A stretch of 64,000 nucleotides of DNA from Atherinomorus stipes (taxonomy: Eukaryota > Chordata > Actinopteri > Atheriniformes > Atherinidae), in NCBI GenBank assembly GCA_023101725.1, contig JALJCO010012873.1, forward strand, positions 186,001 through 250,000, in the 5' to 3' direction. The notes beneath the pieces were generated by a model that worked only from the letters and a program-made list of their open reading frames with translations, did no database searches and had not been told where the DNA came from. This document shows, piece by piece, positions 37,267 through 48,881 of this stretch; position 1 is the stretch's first letter; the number at the start of each line of letters is the position of its first letter. A program made the translations under genes and the position numbers.

Positions 37267-40212
37267 ATGTTATCACCTGCTGACAAAACAGACAAACCCA
37301 AAGAGATGCAACAGGCGCGGTCCAGCTCCAGAGAGCGAAACCTAACAGAAAAGGGCCAAGAAATGCATGAACAAACAGCAAAGAAAAATGAAAAGGCATT
37401 TAATAAAGCTTATGACTCCTGGAAGGAACAAGCAAAGGAAACTAGAACAAAATTAAAGACCTTTTGTTCAGCTGAAGACCTTCAAACAAAACTGAAGGAT
37501 ATTAAAGCCCAAGAAACACTAGTGCATCAACATTATGAGCCCTTTCGCCGGTGTCACACTGCTGCTCCAGATATTGTTAAGAGAATGGATGCATGCGTCG
37601 ATTTAACAGCTGAAATCTGTGACCTTATAAATAAACGTTTAGAGGAAATCGACAAGACCTTTAATGACCAACTCGAGAAAGAAAGAGTAAGAATGAGACT
37701 AAATAAGGAGGAGCATGGCTCCATCTTTGGAAACACAGAGACAGAAACCGTCCTTTCAGAGTCATCAGAGGATTCAGATTCAGCCTCAAGAGCCACCTCT
37801 AGATCCTCAAGCAAACGCGCAGATGCAGAGGCAGACCTCGCAGCTAAAGTAGAACAGGCAAAAGCAATGCAACAGATACATGAGCAACAAGCAAAGTTAA
37901 ACAAACTGGAAAGCGAATTAAAACTCAAAGAGGCACGGATGCTTGCAGAAATGAAACTAAGGTTGGAAGAGGAAAAAACAAGGTTGCAACAACTACAAGC
38001 AGAAAATGAGGTGAAGGTAGCAGCAGCACGAGTGAGAGTTTACAATGCCTATGATGGCATTGAAAATCACAAACAAGAGATGAACCACCAAGTGCAAGGT
38101 CTCTGCCCAAAGAGTGAAAATCCAACCTCATTAAATCCACAAGCTGCACCTTTCCAACCTCCAAATGTGCCATTTGAGGTGTCAAGACACCAAGAAACAG
38201 CTAGTTTGACCCCAGAGCTTGCAAGCTTGCTTATTTCCAACCGTCTGCCTACACCTGAACCAACTGTATTTACAGGCGACCCCTTAAAGTTTATAGATTG
38301 GAAGATATCCTTTATGGCACTCATTGACCAGAAACCTCTCCCTGTTTGTGAAAAGATGTTGTACTTAAAGAGTTATCTTGGTGGTGAAGCACGTAAGGCA
38401 GTGGAAGGTTTCTTCTACAGAAATTCAGAAGATGCTTATCAGGGCGCCTGGGAAATCCTACAGGAAAGGTATGGAGGTTCATTTGTTGTTCAAAGAGCCT
38501 TCAGAGAGAGGTTGATGAAATGGCCAAAGATATCAGCAAATGATCCTGTAGCACTGAGAGAGTTTGCAGATTTCCTACAAGGCTGTGTTGAGGCCATTCC
38601 TCACGTTAAAGGCCTAGCCATCTTAAATGACTGTGAGGAAAATCACAAGCTTCTCAAGAAACTCCCAGAATGGATTGTGCGCAGATGGAGTCGTATCGTG
38701 GTGGATGAGTTAGATAAGTCACAAGAATATCCATCATTTGCTTGCTTCACAGAGTTCCTGCAAAAGGAAGCCAAAATAGCCTGCAACCCTATTGCCTCTC
38801 CCCTTCTGCTAAGCATCAAAACCACAGATGAGAAGTTCCCTAAGAGAGCCAAGGTGTTTAATACAAGCACTCAAATGAAGCCATCTACTCCAAGCTCAAC
38901 AGAGACCCCAGCCTTGGAGCCAAAGCCCCCTTGTTTAGTCTGCAAAGATAAAACACATGGCGTCGTCAAATGTCCAACCTTTGCAGCAAAGACTGTTGAT
39001 GAAAAGAAGGCTTTCATTCATGAGAACCACCTTTGTTTTGGGTGTTTGAGAAAGGGCCACACCACAAAGAACTGCAAAAAGAGACACACATGTAGTGTAT
39101 GTAGTCGACGTCATCCTACCTGTCTGCACATACAGAGAAACACTGAACCTGTAAAAACACAAAGTGCTGATTCAGTAGCTTCAGGGAATAAGGCAGACAG
39201 TGAAATTCCCAAAGTTATGTCCCACACACTGACAAGACGCACTTCTGCTACATCTTGTATTGTCCCAGTCCTGCTGTCAGCGGCAGCTGAGCCTGAAAGA
39301 GAAATCCTCACCTACGCTCTACTTGATACCCAGAGTGATTCTACTTTCATTTTAGCAGATCTAGTGTCTCAGCTAAACGTGAGCACTCAGCCAGTACAAC
39401 TAAAACTCAGCACAATGACAGCTGTAGACACCATCATAACAAGTGAAGTTGCTCATGATCTGCAAGTGCGTGGATTTAGCTCTGGGACTCAAATACAGCT
39501 AAGTCAAGCTTACACAAGAGACTTCATCCCAGTGGATAAGTCACACATCCCCACTAAGGAAACTGCACTCCAGTGGCCACACCTGAAACACTTAGCAAAC
39601 AAGCTGCAGCCACTACAAGACTGTGAGGTGGGACTATTGATGGGTTATGACTGCCCATCTGCACTAGCCCCCTTAGAGGTCATTACTGGCTCTGAAAACG
39701 ACCCCTTTGCTCAAAGAACTGCACTTGGTTGGAGCATTATAGGGTCTGCAAATCCGCACCTGGACAGAAGAGGGAGTCAGAGTTTCGTACACAGAGTCAC
39801 AGTGAAAGAAATGCCATTGCCCCCAGTCATTGATGTGCTAAAGGCTTTAGAAATGGACTTTAATGAGAGAAACTATGAAAACAAGTACGTGTCTCAAGAC
39901 GATGTTCACTTTGTACAGTTTCTCTCTGAAACCATTACTAAAAGAGCGGATGGACACTACGAGATGCCTCTACCTTTCAAGGACAATAATCCACCGGCAC
40001 TACCAAATAACAAGAAGCTGGCCATTATTCGTCTTCAACACCTCAAGAAAAAATTAAAGGCCAACAAGCAGTACCATGAACACTATACAGCATTCATGGA
40101 GGAAACAATCAGGAAAGGTGATGCAGAACCAGTCCCTCCATTATCAGAACAAGAAACTGCATGGTACATCCCACACCATGGGGTGTACCACCCTAAAAAC
40201 CAGCCAAGCTAA
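37267..40212 (+). CDS. BEL/Pao Gag-protease polyprotein (gag-pol N-terminal part)
   Basis: An open frame of 981 residues from the ATG at 37267 (A at -3). Residues about 190-265 form a charged heptad-rich coiled coil. Residues about 325-515 match the DUF1759-type Gag region, beginning [13 protein letters not shown] and followed by FIDWKISF. Two perfect CX2CX4HX4C zinc knuckles lie at 38932-38973 and 39034-39075, with another Cys/His cluster just after. A DUF1758-like retroviral-type aspartic protease follows with the active-site segment [10 protein letters not shown] (Asp at 39325-39327); the usual D-S/T-G triad reads D-T-Q here, a form I believe also occurs in fish BEL proteins but could not check. 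Gag assembles particles and packages RNA; the protease cleaves the polyprotein. The frame stops with TAA (40210-40212) just at the start of RT. Confidence 0.93.
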   Translation: MLSPADKTDKPKEMQQARSSSRERNLTEKGQEMHEQTAKKNEKAFNKAYDSWKEQAKETRTKLKTFCSAEDLQTKLKDIKAQETLVHQHYEPFRRCHTAAPDIVKRMDACVDLTAEICDLINKRLEEIDKTFNDQLEKERVRMRLNKEEHGSIFGNTETETVLSESSEDSDSASRATSRSSSKRADAEADLAAKVEQAKAMQQIHEQQAKLNKLESELKLKEARMLAEMKLRLEEEKTRLQQLQAENEVKVAAARVRVYNAYDGIENHKQEMNHQVQGLCPKSENPTSLNPQAAPFQPPNVPFEVSRHQETASLTPELASLLISNRLPTPEPTVFTGDPLKFIDWKISFMALIDQKPLPVCEKMLYLKSYLGGEARKAVEGFFYRNSEDAYQGAWEILQERYGGSFVVQRAFRERLMKWPKISANDPVALREFADFLQGCVEAIPHVKGLAILNDCEENHKLLKKLPEWIVRRWSRIVVDELDKSQEYPSFACFTEFLQKEAKIACNPIASPLLLSIKTTDEKFPKRAKVFNTSTQMKPSTPSSTETPALEPKPPCLVCKDKTHGVVKCPTFAAKTVDEKKAFIHENHLCFGCLRKGHTTKNCKKRHTCSVCSRRHPTCLHIQRNTEPVKTQSADSVASGNKADSEIPKVMSHTLTRRTSATSCIVPVLLSAAAEPEREILTYALLDTQSDSTFILADLVSQLNVSTQPVQLKLSTMTAVDTIITSEVAHDLQVRGFSSGTQIQLSQAYTRDFIPVDKSHIPTKETALQWPHLKHLANKLQPLQDCEVGLLMGYDCPSALAPLEVITGSENDPFAQRTALGWSIIGSANPHLDRRGSQSFVHRVTVKEMPLPPVIDVLKALEMDFNERNYENKYVSQDDVHFVQFLSETITKRADGHYEMPLPFKDNNPPALPNNKKLAIIRLQHLKKKLKANKQYHEHYTAFMEETIRKGDAEPVPPLSEQETAWYIPHHGVYHPKNQPS
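40195..40212 (+). other. Gag-pol -1 frame switch at an A5 run
   Basis: The gag frame reads across CCT AAA AAC and stops 10 bases later, while the RT frame starts one base back. In BEL elements gag and pol usually form one frame. One missing base in the A run at 40195-40199 (real mutation or assembly slip) would explain the switch. A programmed -1 site is possible, but the heptamer TAAAAAC does not fit the X-XXY-YYZ rule. Confidence 0.8.
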
Positions 40213-43175
40213 GAGTCGTCTTTGATTGCTCAGCCAAATTTCACGGCATTTCCCTTAATGACACTTTACTGACTGGCCCAGATCTAATAAACCCCCTTGT
40301 AGGAGTCCTCTGTCGCTTCAGAAAGGAAGCAGTGGCTGTAACATGCGACATTGAAAAAATGTTCCATCAGTTCTACATTCCTCCAGAAATGCGCAACTAC
40401 TTAAGGTTCCTTTGGTGGGAGGACGGTCAGGTGGAAAAGGAACCCAAGGAGTATAGAATGGCAGTTCACCTTTTCGGCGCTAGCTCTTCTCCAGGATGTG
40501 CCAACTTCGGCCTCAAATATCTTGCACAACAACACAAGGCAGAATATCCCTCAGCATCTGCATTCATTGAGAAGAACTTCTATGTCGACGATGGCCTAAC
40601 TAGTGTCCCAACAGTCAGTGAGGCTACGGATCTGGTCATTGAAGCACAAGAGCTATGTAAAACTGCTGGCCTACGTCTGCATAAGTTCAACTCCAACAAA
40701 AGGGAAGTCATGTCTTGCATAGCGCCTTCAGAGAGAGCGATAACCAGTGAACCCCTGAAACTCCACCCAGACTCCTCACCAGAAGGACAAGTACTTGGCA
40801 TACAGTGGTCAGTTGAAAACGACACCTTTAGTTTCAGTGTTCACATAAAAGATCAGCCCCCAACTCGTCGTGGTGTCCTGTCAGTTGTGTCTTCTCTTTA
40901 TGATCCCCTAGGCTTCGTAGCCCCCTTTGTGCTGAGTGGCAAGAGCATTCTCCAAGAACTTTGCCGGAGGGGCATCGGTTGGGATGATGCACTTCCTGAG
41001 AGCTTAAGCCCACGGTGGGAGGTCTGGAAGAGTGGTCTTCAAACATTGAAGGACATTAAGATACCCAGATGCTCTCACCCTCCAGACTTTGGTAGCATAG
41101 TGAGGGTAGAACTGCACCACTTCTCCGATGCTAGTAACATAGGTTATGGTGCATGTTCTTACCTTAGGTATGAAAATGGAAGAGGGGATGTCCATTGCAG
41201 CCTTGTACTGGCCAAAGCGAGAGTAGCACCAACAAAGATCATGAGTATTCCAAGGCTGGAGCTCTCAGCAGCTGTAACTGCTGCAAGGTTGAGTGCTATG
41301 TTGAAGGTAGAACTGGAGATGCAAATTGACCAAGAATTTTTCTGGACAGACTCCCAAGTGGTTTTGGCCTACATTAGCAATGAGGCAAGGAGATTTCATG
41401 TCTTTGTGGCTAACCGTGTTCAACTCATCAGGGAGATCACAGATCCAACACAGTGGCATTATGTCGATACAGCTCAAAACCCAGCTGACCACGCTTCCAG
41501 GGGTCTCCATGCAGCAGACATCGCTTCCTCAAGTTGGCTATCAGGGCCCAGTTTTTTATGGGAATCCAAAGTGCCCTCGTTCCCAAGCTCTTCTACAGAA
41601 CTGCTTGTAGGTGACCCCGAAGTCAAATCCCTCGCAACTCACACAACACAAGTCAGTGACCAAAGTGATGTTCTGAGCCATCTCACCCGGTTCTCCAGCT
41701 GGTCTCTGCTTGTTAAGGTGGTTGGAAGAATCAAGAGACTAGGATCAAAGTTACATCATAACAACAATCTTGTGACAGTGGAGGAACGCAGGAGGGCAGC
41801 GGAGGTAGTGATTGGTTTAGTGCAACAACAAGCATTCCCTCATGAACTAAAGCTTCTTCAAAAAGGAGACAGGCTCCCAAGTTCAAGCCCTCTTAGTCAC
41901 CTCGACCCCATTCTGGTCCAGGGACTTATACGTGTTGGTGGAAGGCTGTCAAGGTCTACTCTTAGCCAAGAAATGAAGCATCCAGTCATTCTGCCAAAGG
42001 AAGGTCATATCCCTCAGTTAATCCTGTCTCACTACCATGCTGCCACCTGTCACCAGGGCCGCAACCAAACTCTAACTGAACTCAGAGCAAATGGATTTTG
42101 GGTGCTTGGTGGGAGTAAAGTTGTTGCCAGATTGATACATAAATGTGTGACGTGTCGAAAGCTGAGGCGTCCCACAGAGGAACAGCGCATGTCAGAACTC
42201 CCTGAAGAACGCATCGAGGCCTCAGCCCCCTTTTTGTACTGTGGTATGGACTGCTTTGGTCCATTTGTCACCAAGCAAGGGCGCAAAGAACACAAGAGAT
42301 ATGGGCTCATCTTCACATGCCTGTCCTCACGTGCAGTCCATATTGAAATGCTCGAGGATTTATCGACAGATGCCTTTATCAATGGTTTGAGGTGCTTCAT
42401 CAGCTTACGGGGAGCTGTGAGCCAACTGCGTTGTGATCAGGGCACAAACTTTACAGGAGCTAAAAATGAATTAAAGGAAGCTCTAAAGCAATGTGACACT
42501 AAGGCTCTGGAGGTATTCCTGGCAGATAAACAATGTGAACTTACCTTCAATGCTCCCTCTGCAAGTCATGCTGGCGGGGTCTGGGAGCGCCAAATTAGGA
42601 CCATTCGTAATGTCTTGAATGCCACAGCTGCTCAGTGCTCAAGTAGGTTGGATGATGCTTCTCTGAGAACACTGTTTTATGAAGCTATGGCAATTGTAAA
42701 CAGTCGTCCTTTAACTGTTGATGGAATCAGTGATCCCAAGGCACCTGAACCTCTGACGCCAAACCATCTCATCCTCATGAAATCTAAGGTTGCACTTCCT
42801 CCACCTGGGAAGTTTGTGAAGGAAGATCTGTATGGAGCTAAAAGGTGGCGCAGAGTCCAGTATCTAGCAGAGCAGTTCTGGAGCAGGTGGAAAAGAGAAT
42901 ATCTCATGAGTGTTTCCACAAGACAGAAATGGCACACACCCCGCCGCAATCTAAAGGTAAATGACATTGTCATCATCAAAGAGGACATGCTTCCAAGGGG
43001 CCACTGGCAGCTTGGTCGCGTAGTTGAAACCACGAAAGGAAAGGACGGCTTGGTTCGTCGAGTTAAGGTGCAAGTGGGGGACCGGAGGCCTACAGAGAAA
43101 AAGGACCGTGCATCAAAGCCCTCAATAATCGAGCGTCCCATCCAAAAATTAGTGGTTCTTATAGAGTGCGAATGA
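40197..43175 (+). CDS. BEL/Pao Pol: reverse transcriptase, RNase H, integrase, DUF5641
   Basis: A continuous frame of about 992 codons with no start codon of its own, in the -1 frame relative to gag and open from 40197, just after a TAA in that frame. RT begins at once with [12 protein letters not shown], carries [10 protein letters not shown] and the catalytic YVDD (40581-40592). RNase H follows, with HHFSDAS (Asp at 41127) and FWTDSQ (Asp at 41349). The integrase has an HHCC zinc site ([10 protein letters not shown] to CVTCRK, about 42028-42160) and the catalytic triad D 42249, D 42435, E 42585. The C-terminal [10 protein letters not shown] and GHWQLGRV segments are the DUF5641-type domain of BEL integrases. 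It copies element RNA into DNA and inserts it. All catalytic residues are intact; only its link to gag is broken or recoded. Confidence 0.94.
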   Translation, partial: KPAKLRVVFDCSAKFHGISLNDTLLTGPDLINPLVGVLCRFRKEAVAVTCDIEKMFHQFYIPPEMRNYLRFLWWEDGQVEKEPKEYRMAVHLFGASSSPGCANFGLKYLAQQHKAEYPSASAFIEKNFYVDDGLTSVPTVSEATDLVIEAQELCKTAGLRLHKFNSNKREVMSCIAPSERAITSEPLKLHPDSSPEGQVLGIQWSVENDTFSFSVHIKDQPPTRRGVLSVVSSLYDPLGFVAPFVLSGKSILQELCRRGIGWDDALPESLSPRWEVWKSGLQTLKDIKIPRCSHPPDFGSIVRVELHHFSDASNIGYGACSYLRYENGRGDVHCSLVLAKARVAPTKIMSIPRLELSAAVTAARLSAMLKVELEMQIDQEFFWTDSQVVLAYISNEARRFHVFVANRVQLIREITDPTQWHYVDTAQNPADHASRGLHAADIASSSWLSGPSFLWESKVPSFPSSSTELLVGDPEVKSLATHTTQVSDQSDVLSHLTRFSSWSLLVKVVGRIKRLGSKLHHNNNLVTVEERRRAAEVVIGLVQQQAFPHELKLLQKGDRLPSSSPLSHLDPILVQGLIRVGGRLSRSTLSQEMKHPVILPKEGHIPQLILSHYHAATCHQGRNQTLTELRANGFWVLGGSKVVARLIHKCVTCRKLRRPTEEQRMSELPEERIEASAPFLYCGMDCFGPFVTKQGRKEHKRYGLIFTCLSSRAVHIEMLEDLSTDAFINGLRCFISLRGAVSQLRCDQGTNFTGAKNELKEALKQCDTKALEVFLADKQCELTFNAPSASHAGGVWERQIRTIRNVLNATAAQCSSRLDDASLRTLFYEAMAIVNSRPLTVDGISDPKAPEPLTPNHLILMKSKVALPPPGKFVKEDLYGAKRWRRVQYLAEQFWSRWKREYLMSVSTRQKWHTPRRNLKVNDIVIIKEDMLPRGHWQLGRVVETTKGKDGLVRRVKVQVGDRRPTEKKDRASKPSIIERPIQKLVVLIECE

Positions 43176-43356
43176 TCATCAGCTCCACTGTCAGACTGAC
43201 ATATGCACATGGCACAGTAGACATACAGTAAGAGAGAAGTTACATAAGTGTTTAGATTTGTTTTGCCGAACTTAGACTAAGACGGTCCTGTTATGTTCTG
43301 GAAATCACATATGACTCCCTTTAAGTTGATTTTGTCATAATATGATTTGGTGGGAG
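43176..43356 (+). other. BEL 3' untranslated region
   Basis: Non-coding 181 bases between the pol stop and the 3' LTR, ending in the putative polypurine tract. It is too short for an envelope gene. Confidence 0.7.
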
Positions 43357-43901
43357 TGTAAGTGACCGCAAGCTCTGTGATTGTGTGACGCTGACGTCAT
43401 CCGACGTGCGTGCCCCGGAACTGGAAATGATGTTAAACTTGCACCTGCTCATTTCGGCGGCAGATAAGGTTTCATTCTCATGTGAGTGATCTGATTTATC
43501 GTCATAATATTACCTCGTGTGTGTGTCCATACATTAAGGGTTGTTTAGTTTGTTCTGTTACCTGTTTGTACCGTTCTTTTGCTTACACTGCTGCTCCATG
43601 TTATTTTAGCTAACATGCTAATCGAGCTAGCTGTGCCTCGTGAGAAGACGGGATAAAGCTGTTTTCATATTTGCACCCTTGGCAAGCGGAGCGAGGTAAA
43701 CTGTACAAATGTGTATGTTACGTGAAGCTATGTATTGAAGGATCAAATGTATTTATTTCATTTTATTTTGTTATAGTTTTCACGGTGCTTATGAATAGCG
43801 TGGGAGCATCAGGAGTTTCCTGCACGCCCAGATGTTTCTCAATAAACCCCTGCACCCGTCAGAAGCTTTCTTCTCCTTTATTGATGCCAAGGGCTGTTAC
43901 A
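43357..43901 (+). repeat. BEL 3' LTR
   Basis: Same 545 bp as the 5' LTR, including the CRE-like octamer at 43392-43399 and AATAAA at 43841-43846. It is preceded by a short purine-rich stretch ending GGTGGGAG, the likely but weak polypurine tract, and followed by the CCATA target duplication. Confidence 0.97.
43841..43846 (+). terminator. Polyadenylation hexamer AATAAA in the 3' LTR
   Basis: Canonical AATAAA about 60 bases before the LTR end, followed by a T/C-rich stretch. It is the likely 3' end signal of the element's transcript and lies on the strand opposite to LPP, so it should not truncate LPP mRNA. Confidence 0.6.
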
Positions 43902-43922
43902 CCATATTTTCAGGACTTTAAG

Positions 43923-44215
43923 TCTTAGTTTAGTTTAGTTTATTTCAAGCAAATATCAAACCAGGAACAGAACAAACAAATAATACAGACCTTTAAAATA
44001 GCTGACAGTTAAGTCTAAAATTCAAATGCATCAAACTATATAAAATTATAATCTCACTGATGCTTGAAAAGGAGCGGGAGAAGTCAGACTTATTGAACCC
44101 CACCCACACACACAATAAAGAAGGAAGCTGCTTCCTTGAAATAACCTCAAACAGTTTTGTACATGTTCATGTGTACAACCACACACACATATACGTTCAC
44201 TTTTTTTTTTTAACC
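43923..44215 (-). repeat. LINE 3' end, minus orientation
   Basis: Starts with TTAGTTTAGTTTAGTTTA (tail) and continues with reverse-complemented LINE 3' UTR containing TGCTTGAAAAGGAGCGGGAG near 44061. It abuts the BEL insertion site, so BEL landed just beside an older LINE end. Confidence 0.55.
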
Positions 44216-44684
44216 CTGATGATGCCACAGGTAAAAATCAGACTTTTTTTTTCATAGTTTGGCTGTTCCTGCGACTTATCGTCCAGCTCGACATATATCA
44301 AAATATATACAATTTCACATATTTTTAAGTGTAAATTCATATTTACTGACATGAGCCAAGGAGAAAACATTACCGTCTAATGCCAGAAGAGGGCGCTCTA
44401 AGCTTGTGACGACTGTATTCTGCTATGAGGACAGAGATCCAGAAACAGCCTTATCTCAGCGAGAGGATTTCATTTTGAACATCTGGCTGTTTTGCCTGTA
44501 TGGTGGAACAAATCCGCCAAAAACATGTTTATCTTTGAGTGATTGGGAATGTATTAGCAGTAACAATTACGATATGAAAAATCTGAAAATCGCACTATCT
44601 TAAATAAATAAATTAGACCTATAGTTCAGTGTGAAAAGGCCACATTTGTGGGCTGCATTTGAAGGAGACAATCTTGGTCGCATC

Positions 44685-45067
44685 TAGGGATGTAACTATA
44701 TGAAAATTTCATATCACAGTTATTGTGACAAACATGATCACGGTTATCATTATTATCACGGTATTATTGAAATAACTTCCCCCAGTATCATTAGAAACAT
44801 CCAAAATGGGTCTAGAAGTCCACTTTGTCCTTTCTAAAGGGGGAGAATTCTCCAGAGCACTGTCCACGTTGGTGTCCTCCATACATTCTGCCATGTTTTC
44901 ATACATTAAACGTTGCAAACTGGGACTGCTGAGCAGTATCACTGGGAGTTTTTCAAAGCTCAGTAGTCAATCACGGTTTTAACGATAATTACATTTTGAA
45001 ACAGCATTACTAATCGTTGGGAATTTTATCCCGATTAATCATTTTACCGGTAATCATTACATCCCTG
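44685..45067. mobile_element. hAT-type MITE, copy 2 (383 bp)
   Basis: Ends TAGGGATGTAACTAT and ATTACATCCCTG, flanked by a perfect 8 bp duplication GTCGCATC (44677-44684 and 45068-45075). Same family and almost the same length as 10188-10571. Confidence 0.95.
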
Positions 45068-45894
45068 GTCGCATCACTGTAACATAGCGGCCTTCAAATT
45101 CAGCCCTCGAAGGATGCAGCCCCTGAATTTGGACACAGCCATAGAGCTTCAAATGACCTGGGTTTTTGGCCGAAATTTTTCTTATTTCAGATTCCTATGA
45201 AACAAAAATTCAGTTTTCCATGAATCATGTAACCATCTTAAATAGCTCCGTATTCCCAGCCGGGACGCATGTTTTGGTAGATCTTCTGTGGGGGTGCTGG
45301 CAAAGGCCTGGGAGGAGTAGCGAGTCACAAAACAGGCGGAAACTGAATAATAAGATCGCGGAATAAACGCAGAGCGATAGTAATGTCGCCACTGCTTACA
45401 GCATTGGGAGCCATCATTAAATTGCCAGTGTTTGGGCGTTGCTATGGCGGCAAGCGTCAGTCCAGACCTGCAGAGGTAAAACCACTGAGCAGTGTGTGAG
45501 ACCATTACACCACCTACAGAGTCAACCAATCAGTGGCGTCCAGCGCACACACCTGCTGCACACACAGCTCAGCGGGGCGACCCGGTTTGTCCTCGTCTGC
45601 ACTGAACCAGAGACGGTGAGACGTCTCACCTCTCCATGAACACATAATTTCATGTTATCACAGCTTCCCTCTTCACAGTAACACACTTGCTGCACAACAC
45701 TAATCATTAAGTCCCATTCTCTGTCAAATCTATCATTTTGGAGCCGCAGCGTTCCCTCCCTCCCTCCCCAAGTCCGCTGTGTTACCCCTGTGTGGTGCAA
45801 TAATTCCAACTTTGTGTTGTACGGCCATTTTTCTCCCTCTAACCAGAGAGCCAGGACTCAGAAAACCAGAAAGACGTCAGCAGTCGCGGCCTTC

Positions 45895-45972
45895 GGTCTC
45901 TGGTCTGTCTCCGTCTCTGGTCTGTCTCCGTCTCTGGTCTGTCTCCGTCTCTGGTCTGTCTCTGTCTCTCTG
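45895..45972. repeat. 17-bp tandem repeat
   Basis: Unit TCTCTGGTCTGTCTCCG repeated about four times and then a degenerate copy. All short frames crossing it are repeats of this unit, not a gene. Confidence 0.9.
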
Positions 45973-48103
45973 TTCTCAGACTGGAGAAGCAAACTTCGTC
46001 CTGCACCGTTTTACATTCCACCTCTACTGGTCCAGCAGCCTCCCTGCACATAAATAAACACTGGCATGAAAAGGCCCGTGAATCTAAATGTGTACATCTT
46101 GCATGAGGTGCGCCCCCCTCCCCCATCATCTGTGCCTTAAACGAAGAGCGGCATCAATAATTCACCGTCTCAGCCCTGCTTTTTGTCCTACGTGTGCGTC
46201 GTTTAATGAATAACTAAAACAGACAACATTCAGACATGACAACACAGAATGAGCTTCGTAACACCGTGGAGATTTTTTACTTGAGTGCAGCTGCTCGTCC
46301 CCGGTGAGCGGCCCCCACGGGGAGAACAACCTCTCTGGTAAGACTCTGTTTGCAGGAACATCTGACTGGAAACATGATCTGCATCGGGCTGCCAGCCCCT
46401 CGGAGACTTCCTGCTCCAAACACAACTGGTAAGGTTTTTTCTTTTTAATTCACATGTCCTACATTTATTATGTGTCAAACAATTTAGTGAACTGCCCAAG
46501 GCTTTGACTCTTTCAAGTTGCTCTTAATATAATTTAATATCGACTAATGATATAGGTCACGACTCATTTAGTCACCAATAGATGTTTTAATACATACACA
46601 CTACGCTCTACGTGTGTTTCTTATCAGGTCCCTTCAGCAAACGCTGATCAATACTCTGATAAATGTTTTTCTTGTGTAAATACTGATTATGTTTGCAGAA
46701 CATTTTCCAGGAATCAGAGTCTGGTTGGCAGCAACCTGCGGAGACCACTGGAAAGCAGTGGAATATTTAAGTTGCTTTTCAAATTTTTTCTTTCTTGTGG
46801 CTGTAAAAACACCCAGAACTGGTAGAAACAACGTTACTTTAACTGAAGCTGAAGTGGACTTCCTGGTTTTCCAGTCTGCAGTCTAAGTTCTGGTCATACT
46901 GGAGGTGTCAATGCTCCAGTGAAGACCTGGTGTGCATCTTTCTCACTTTCTATCCAACCCAAACTTGTATTTACCCACATAACATCATATCCCCTAACCA
47001 AACGTACTTACGCTCCTCTTCTTTTTTGCCTGTTTATGTTTTGTTTCTATTTTTGTTCTGTCTCCTCCCTTTGTATTTCTGTTTATATGCCCGTACATCA
47101 TCACTTGTTTCTCACAATAAAAGAAAACTGTGATGTGAAGAGCAACGCCAGTAAAAGACCAACCAAATCTCCAAGAGTGTCTTCATCAGCGCACTTGTGT
47201 GAGTGCACTGAACTTCAATGCGTAGTGCGCACGGTGGACTTCGTAGTGCACACAATTGTGGGTAAATGCTGACCCAAATGGAACGCTGCACTTACCAGAA
47301 GTGACGGACTAGCATTGACTGCTAACATGTGCTAACTCTACTGAGCTGATATAACCACAGCCTGAAACAAATGACCAGATCACAACTGTCATCAGGGAGA
47401 GAACAGCTTGGTAGCATCACATACATCAGTAATTATGTCTGAATAATTTCATGAACGTTACTTCCATCAGCCTCCACTGCAGTTGGGCTCACCACCGCTT
47501 TCATTCTCCACCATTATTCCGCGCTGAAAACAGTTTGAAAGTCCAGCCTCCTCTGCTATGTCAGCCAGATGGCGTCCATTCAGTGCAAGCAGTGCGTTTC
47601 ATTCTGTACTTGGTTTTTAACCGTTGTTAGGGCAGCATCCAGCTTCTTTTAAAGACCCACAACGGAACTTTTAGCAGTTTTCTCAATGAACCCCCCCCAT
47701 TTTAGTTGAAATGAGTTGAAACCGCACTTAGACTCAAAAGTAGTGTACTACGCAGTGCAGTTGTACTGATCCAGACACGGCCCACGTGTTCATGTCTGAA
47801 ATCGGTTCGGGTTTGGTATTCTGCTTTTCTGAATCAACTTCCATCCAGAAACACGTGTAGCTGCACAGCTGCAAGTTTCTGAGCTGCAACCCGTCATCCG
47901 CAGAGCAACTTAAAGTCAGCGTTGAGGACTACGAGGTCACGTGGGCATTTTTGTCCCGATTAGACTGTTAGAGTCTAGAAAAGGGATTAGATCCGTGTTA
48001 TGTGAGCCATGTGACCACACCAAAAATAAGGAACAGTTGTCAGAACGGATCGGTTGGAGGAGGTCGGCTGCATGATTGCAAAACTTGTCCAGAATGGTTA
48101 GAC

Positions 48104-48372
48104 CAGTGGTTCTCAAATTGGGGGGGGGGCTCAGGGCTCTGTCAGGGGGGCCCAGCCAGGCCTATAGTTTGTGTACTTCTAACAAAAAATGGGCATATTC
48201 TTTAAAGTACTAATGAACAAATGATGATGACTCAACCCCCCCCCAGATGCAGTGCATTTTTTCATGTATCTTATGGTAAATGTTTGGGTGCATGTGGTAG
48301 TGGTGGTGGGATGGGGGGGGCTTGACATTATAATTTCCAATGAAAAGGGTGAACGGCTTCTGAGAATACCTG
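48104..48372. mobile_element. hAT-like MITE, decayed
   Basis: Left end CAGTGGTTCTCAAATTGGGG is typical of hAT MITEs; the right end TTCTGAGAATACCTG is a degenerate counterpart. Low-complexity G and C runs lie inside. No clear target duplication. Confidence 0.5.
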
Positions 48373-48875
48373 TAATCTGCATAAGCAACATACTCTGCAT
48401 AGAAACTGTATCCGACAGCTGTTACACCCAGAACCAGACTTCAGATTGTCTATAAACAGCATTTTACAGCTTGCTGGAAGTGAGCTAGTTTACTGCAGTT
48501 TATCTGATGTTTGTATCTAGAAAACTTTGATTTATGCCATTTATGCAAAAAATCTGGGGAAAAAATGCCCGACCAGAACGAGCACATGTGAAGGTGTTGG
48601 AATCTGAGACGAGGGCGCATGTAACATAAACACGTGCAGAAAGTTCATCTCCACGAAGCAGCGGAGCATCAGTTTATTCCCACATCTGTCCAGACCTGCA
48701 CAGCACGCTGAAGGCAGCAAAGCAAATACCGAGACAGGTTGATGTTCCTGGTCTGGACAGCAGCAGGGTGCTCGTCCAGACATGAAGGTGACACCTTCGG
48801 GTTCTGGCAGGTGACTGGAAAGCAACCGGAGATGAGCAGAAGAAGCAGTGTTTGGCGTGTGCAGCTTGGTCGGTG

Positions 48876-48881
48876 ACATAC
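48876..48881 (-). other. lpp: 5' splice site (donor) of the downstream LPP exon
   Basis: Minus-strand ACAA|GTATGT. The GTATGT hexamer matches the vertebrate donor consensus and leaves the reading frame in phase 0 after the CAA glutamine codon. Confidence 0.85.

Larger units (their letters stand above)
36157..43901 (+). mobile_element. BEL/Pao LTR retrotransposon, near-intact, very young
   Basis: A complete 7,745 bp element: 545 bp LTRs beginning TGTAAG and ending TGTTACA, internal gag-pol region, and a 5 bp target duplication CCATA at 36152-36156 and 43902-43906. The two LTRs lie exactly 7,200 bases apart and I found no difference between them line by line. Domain order gag, zinc knuckles, aspartic protease, RT, RNase H, integrase and a C-terminal DUF5641-like domain is that of the BEL/Pao superfamily, as is the 4-6 bp duplication. 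No env-like frame lies between pol and the 3' LTR (43176-43356). A tRNA primer-binding site starting TGG is not obvious right after the 5' LTR. It is antisense to LPP. The only clear lesion is a -1 frame change at the gag-pol junction. Confidence 0.97.
1..48881 (-). other. lpp: LPP intron, left part (more than 48.8 kb, end not in window)
   Basis: Everything left of the LPP exon donor at 48881 is inferred to be one long intron, because no later LPP exon (the big proline/tyrosine-rich exon or LIM exons) is recognisable on the minus strand. Very large introns are normal for LPP in vertebrates. Stretches not covered by other entries hold AT-rich, non-coding sequence with simple repeats and undetermined MITE fragments: 3.1-4.37, 7.64-10.18, 11.3-12.66, 13.0-14.76, 18.2-20.37, 22.6-24.0, 25.0-27.4, 32.1-33.5, 35.7-36.15, 44.2-44.68 and 45.1-48.87 kb. 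Confidence 0.7.

Noticed and set aside
40332..40334. Separate pol start at GTG 40332
   Set aside because: The RT domain already begins at about 40206 in the same frame, so pol is read through from gag or broken, not started here.
43176..43356. Envelope gene after pol
   Set aside because: Only 181 non-coding bases lie between pol and the 3' LTR.
45774..46057. Plus-strand open frames with repeated SVSGLS/LVCLRLW units
   Set aside because: They are translations of the 17-bp tandem repeat in different frames.
1..48881. Further LPP exons (large central exon, LIM exons) or an intronic microRNA such as the mammalian miR-28 in LPP
   Set aside because: No minus-strand frame with LPP-like sequence was found, and no matching hairpin was recognised; miR-28 is, to my knowledge, a mammalian feature.
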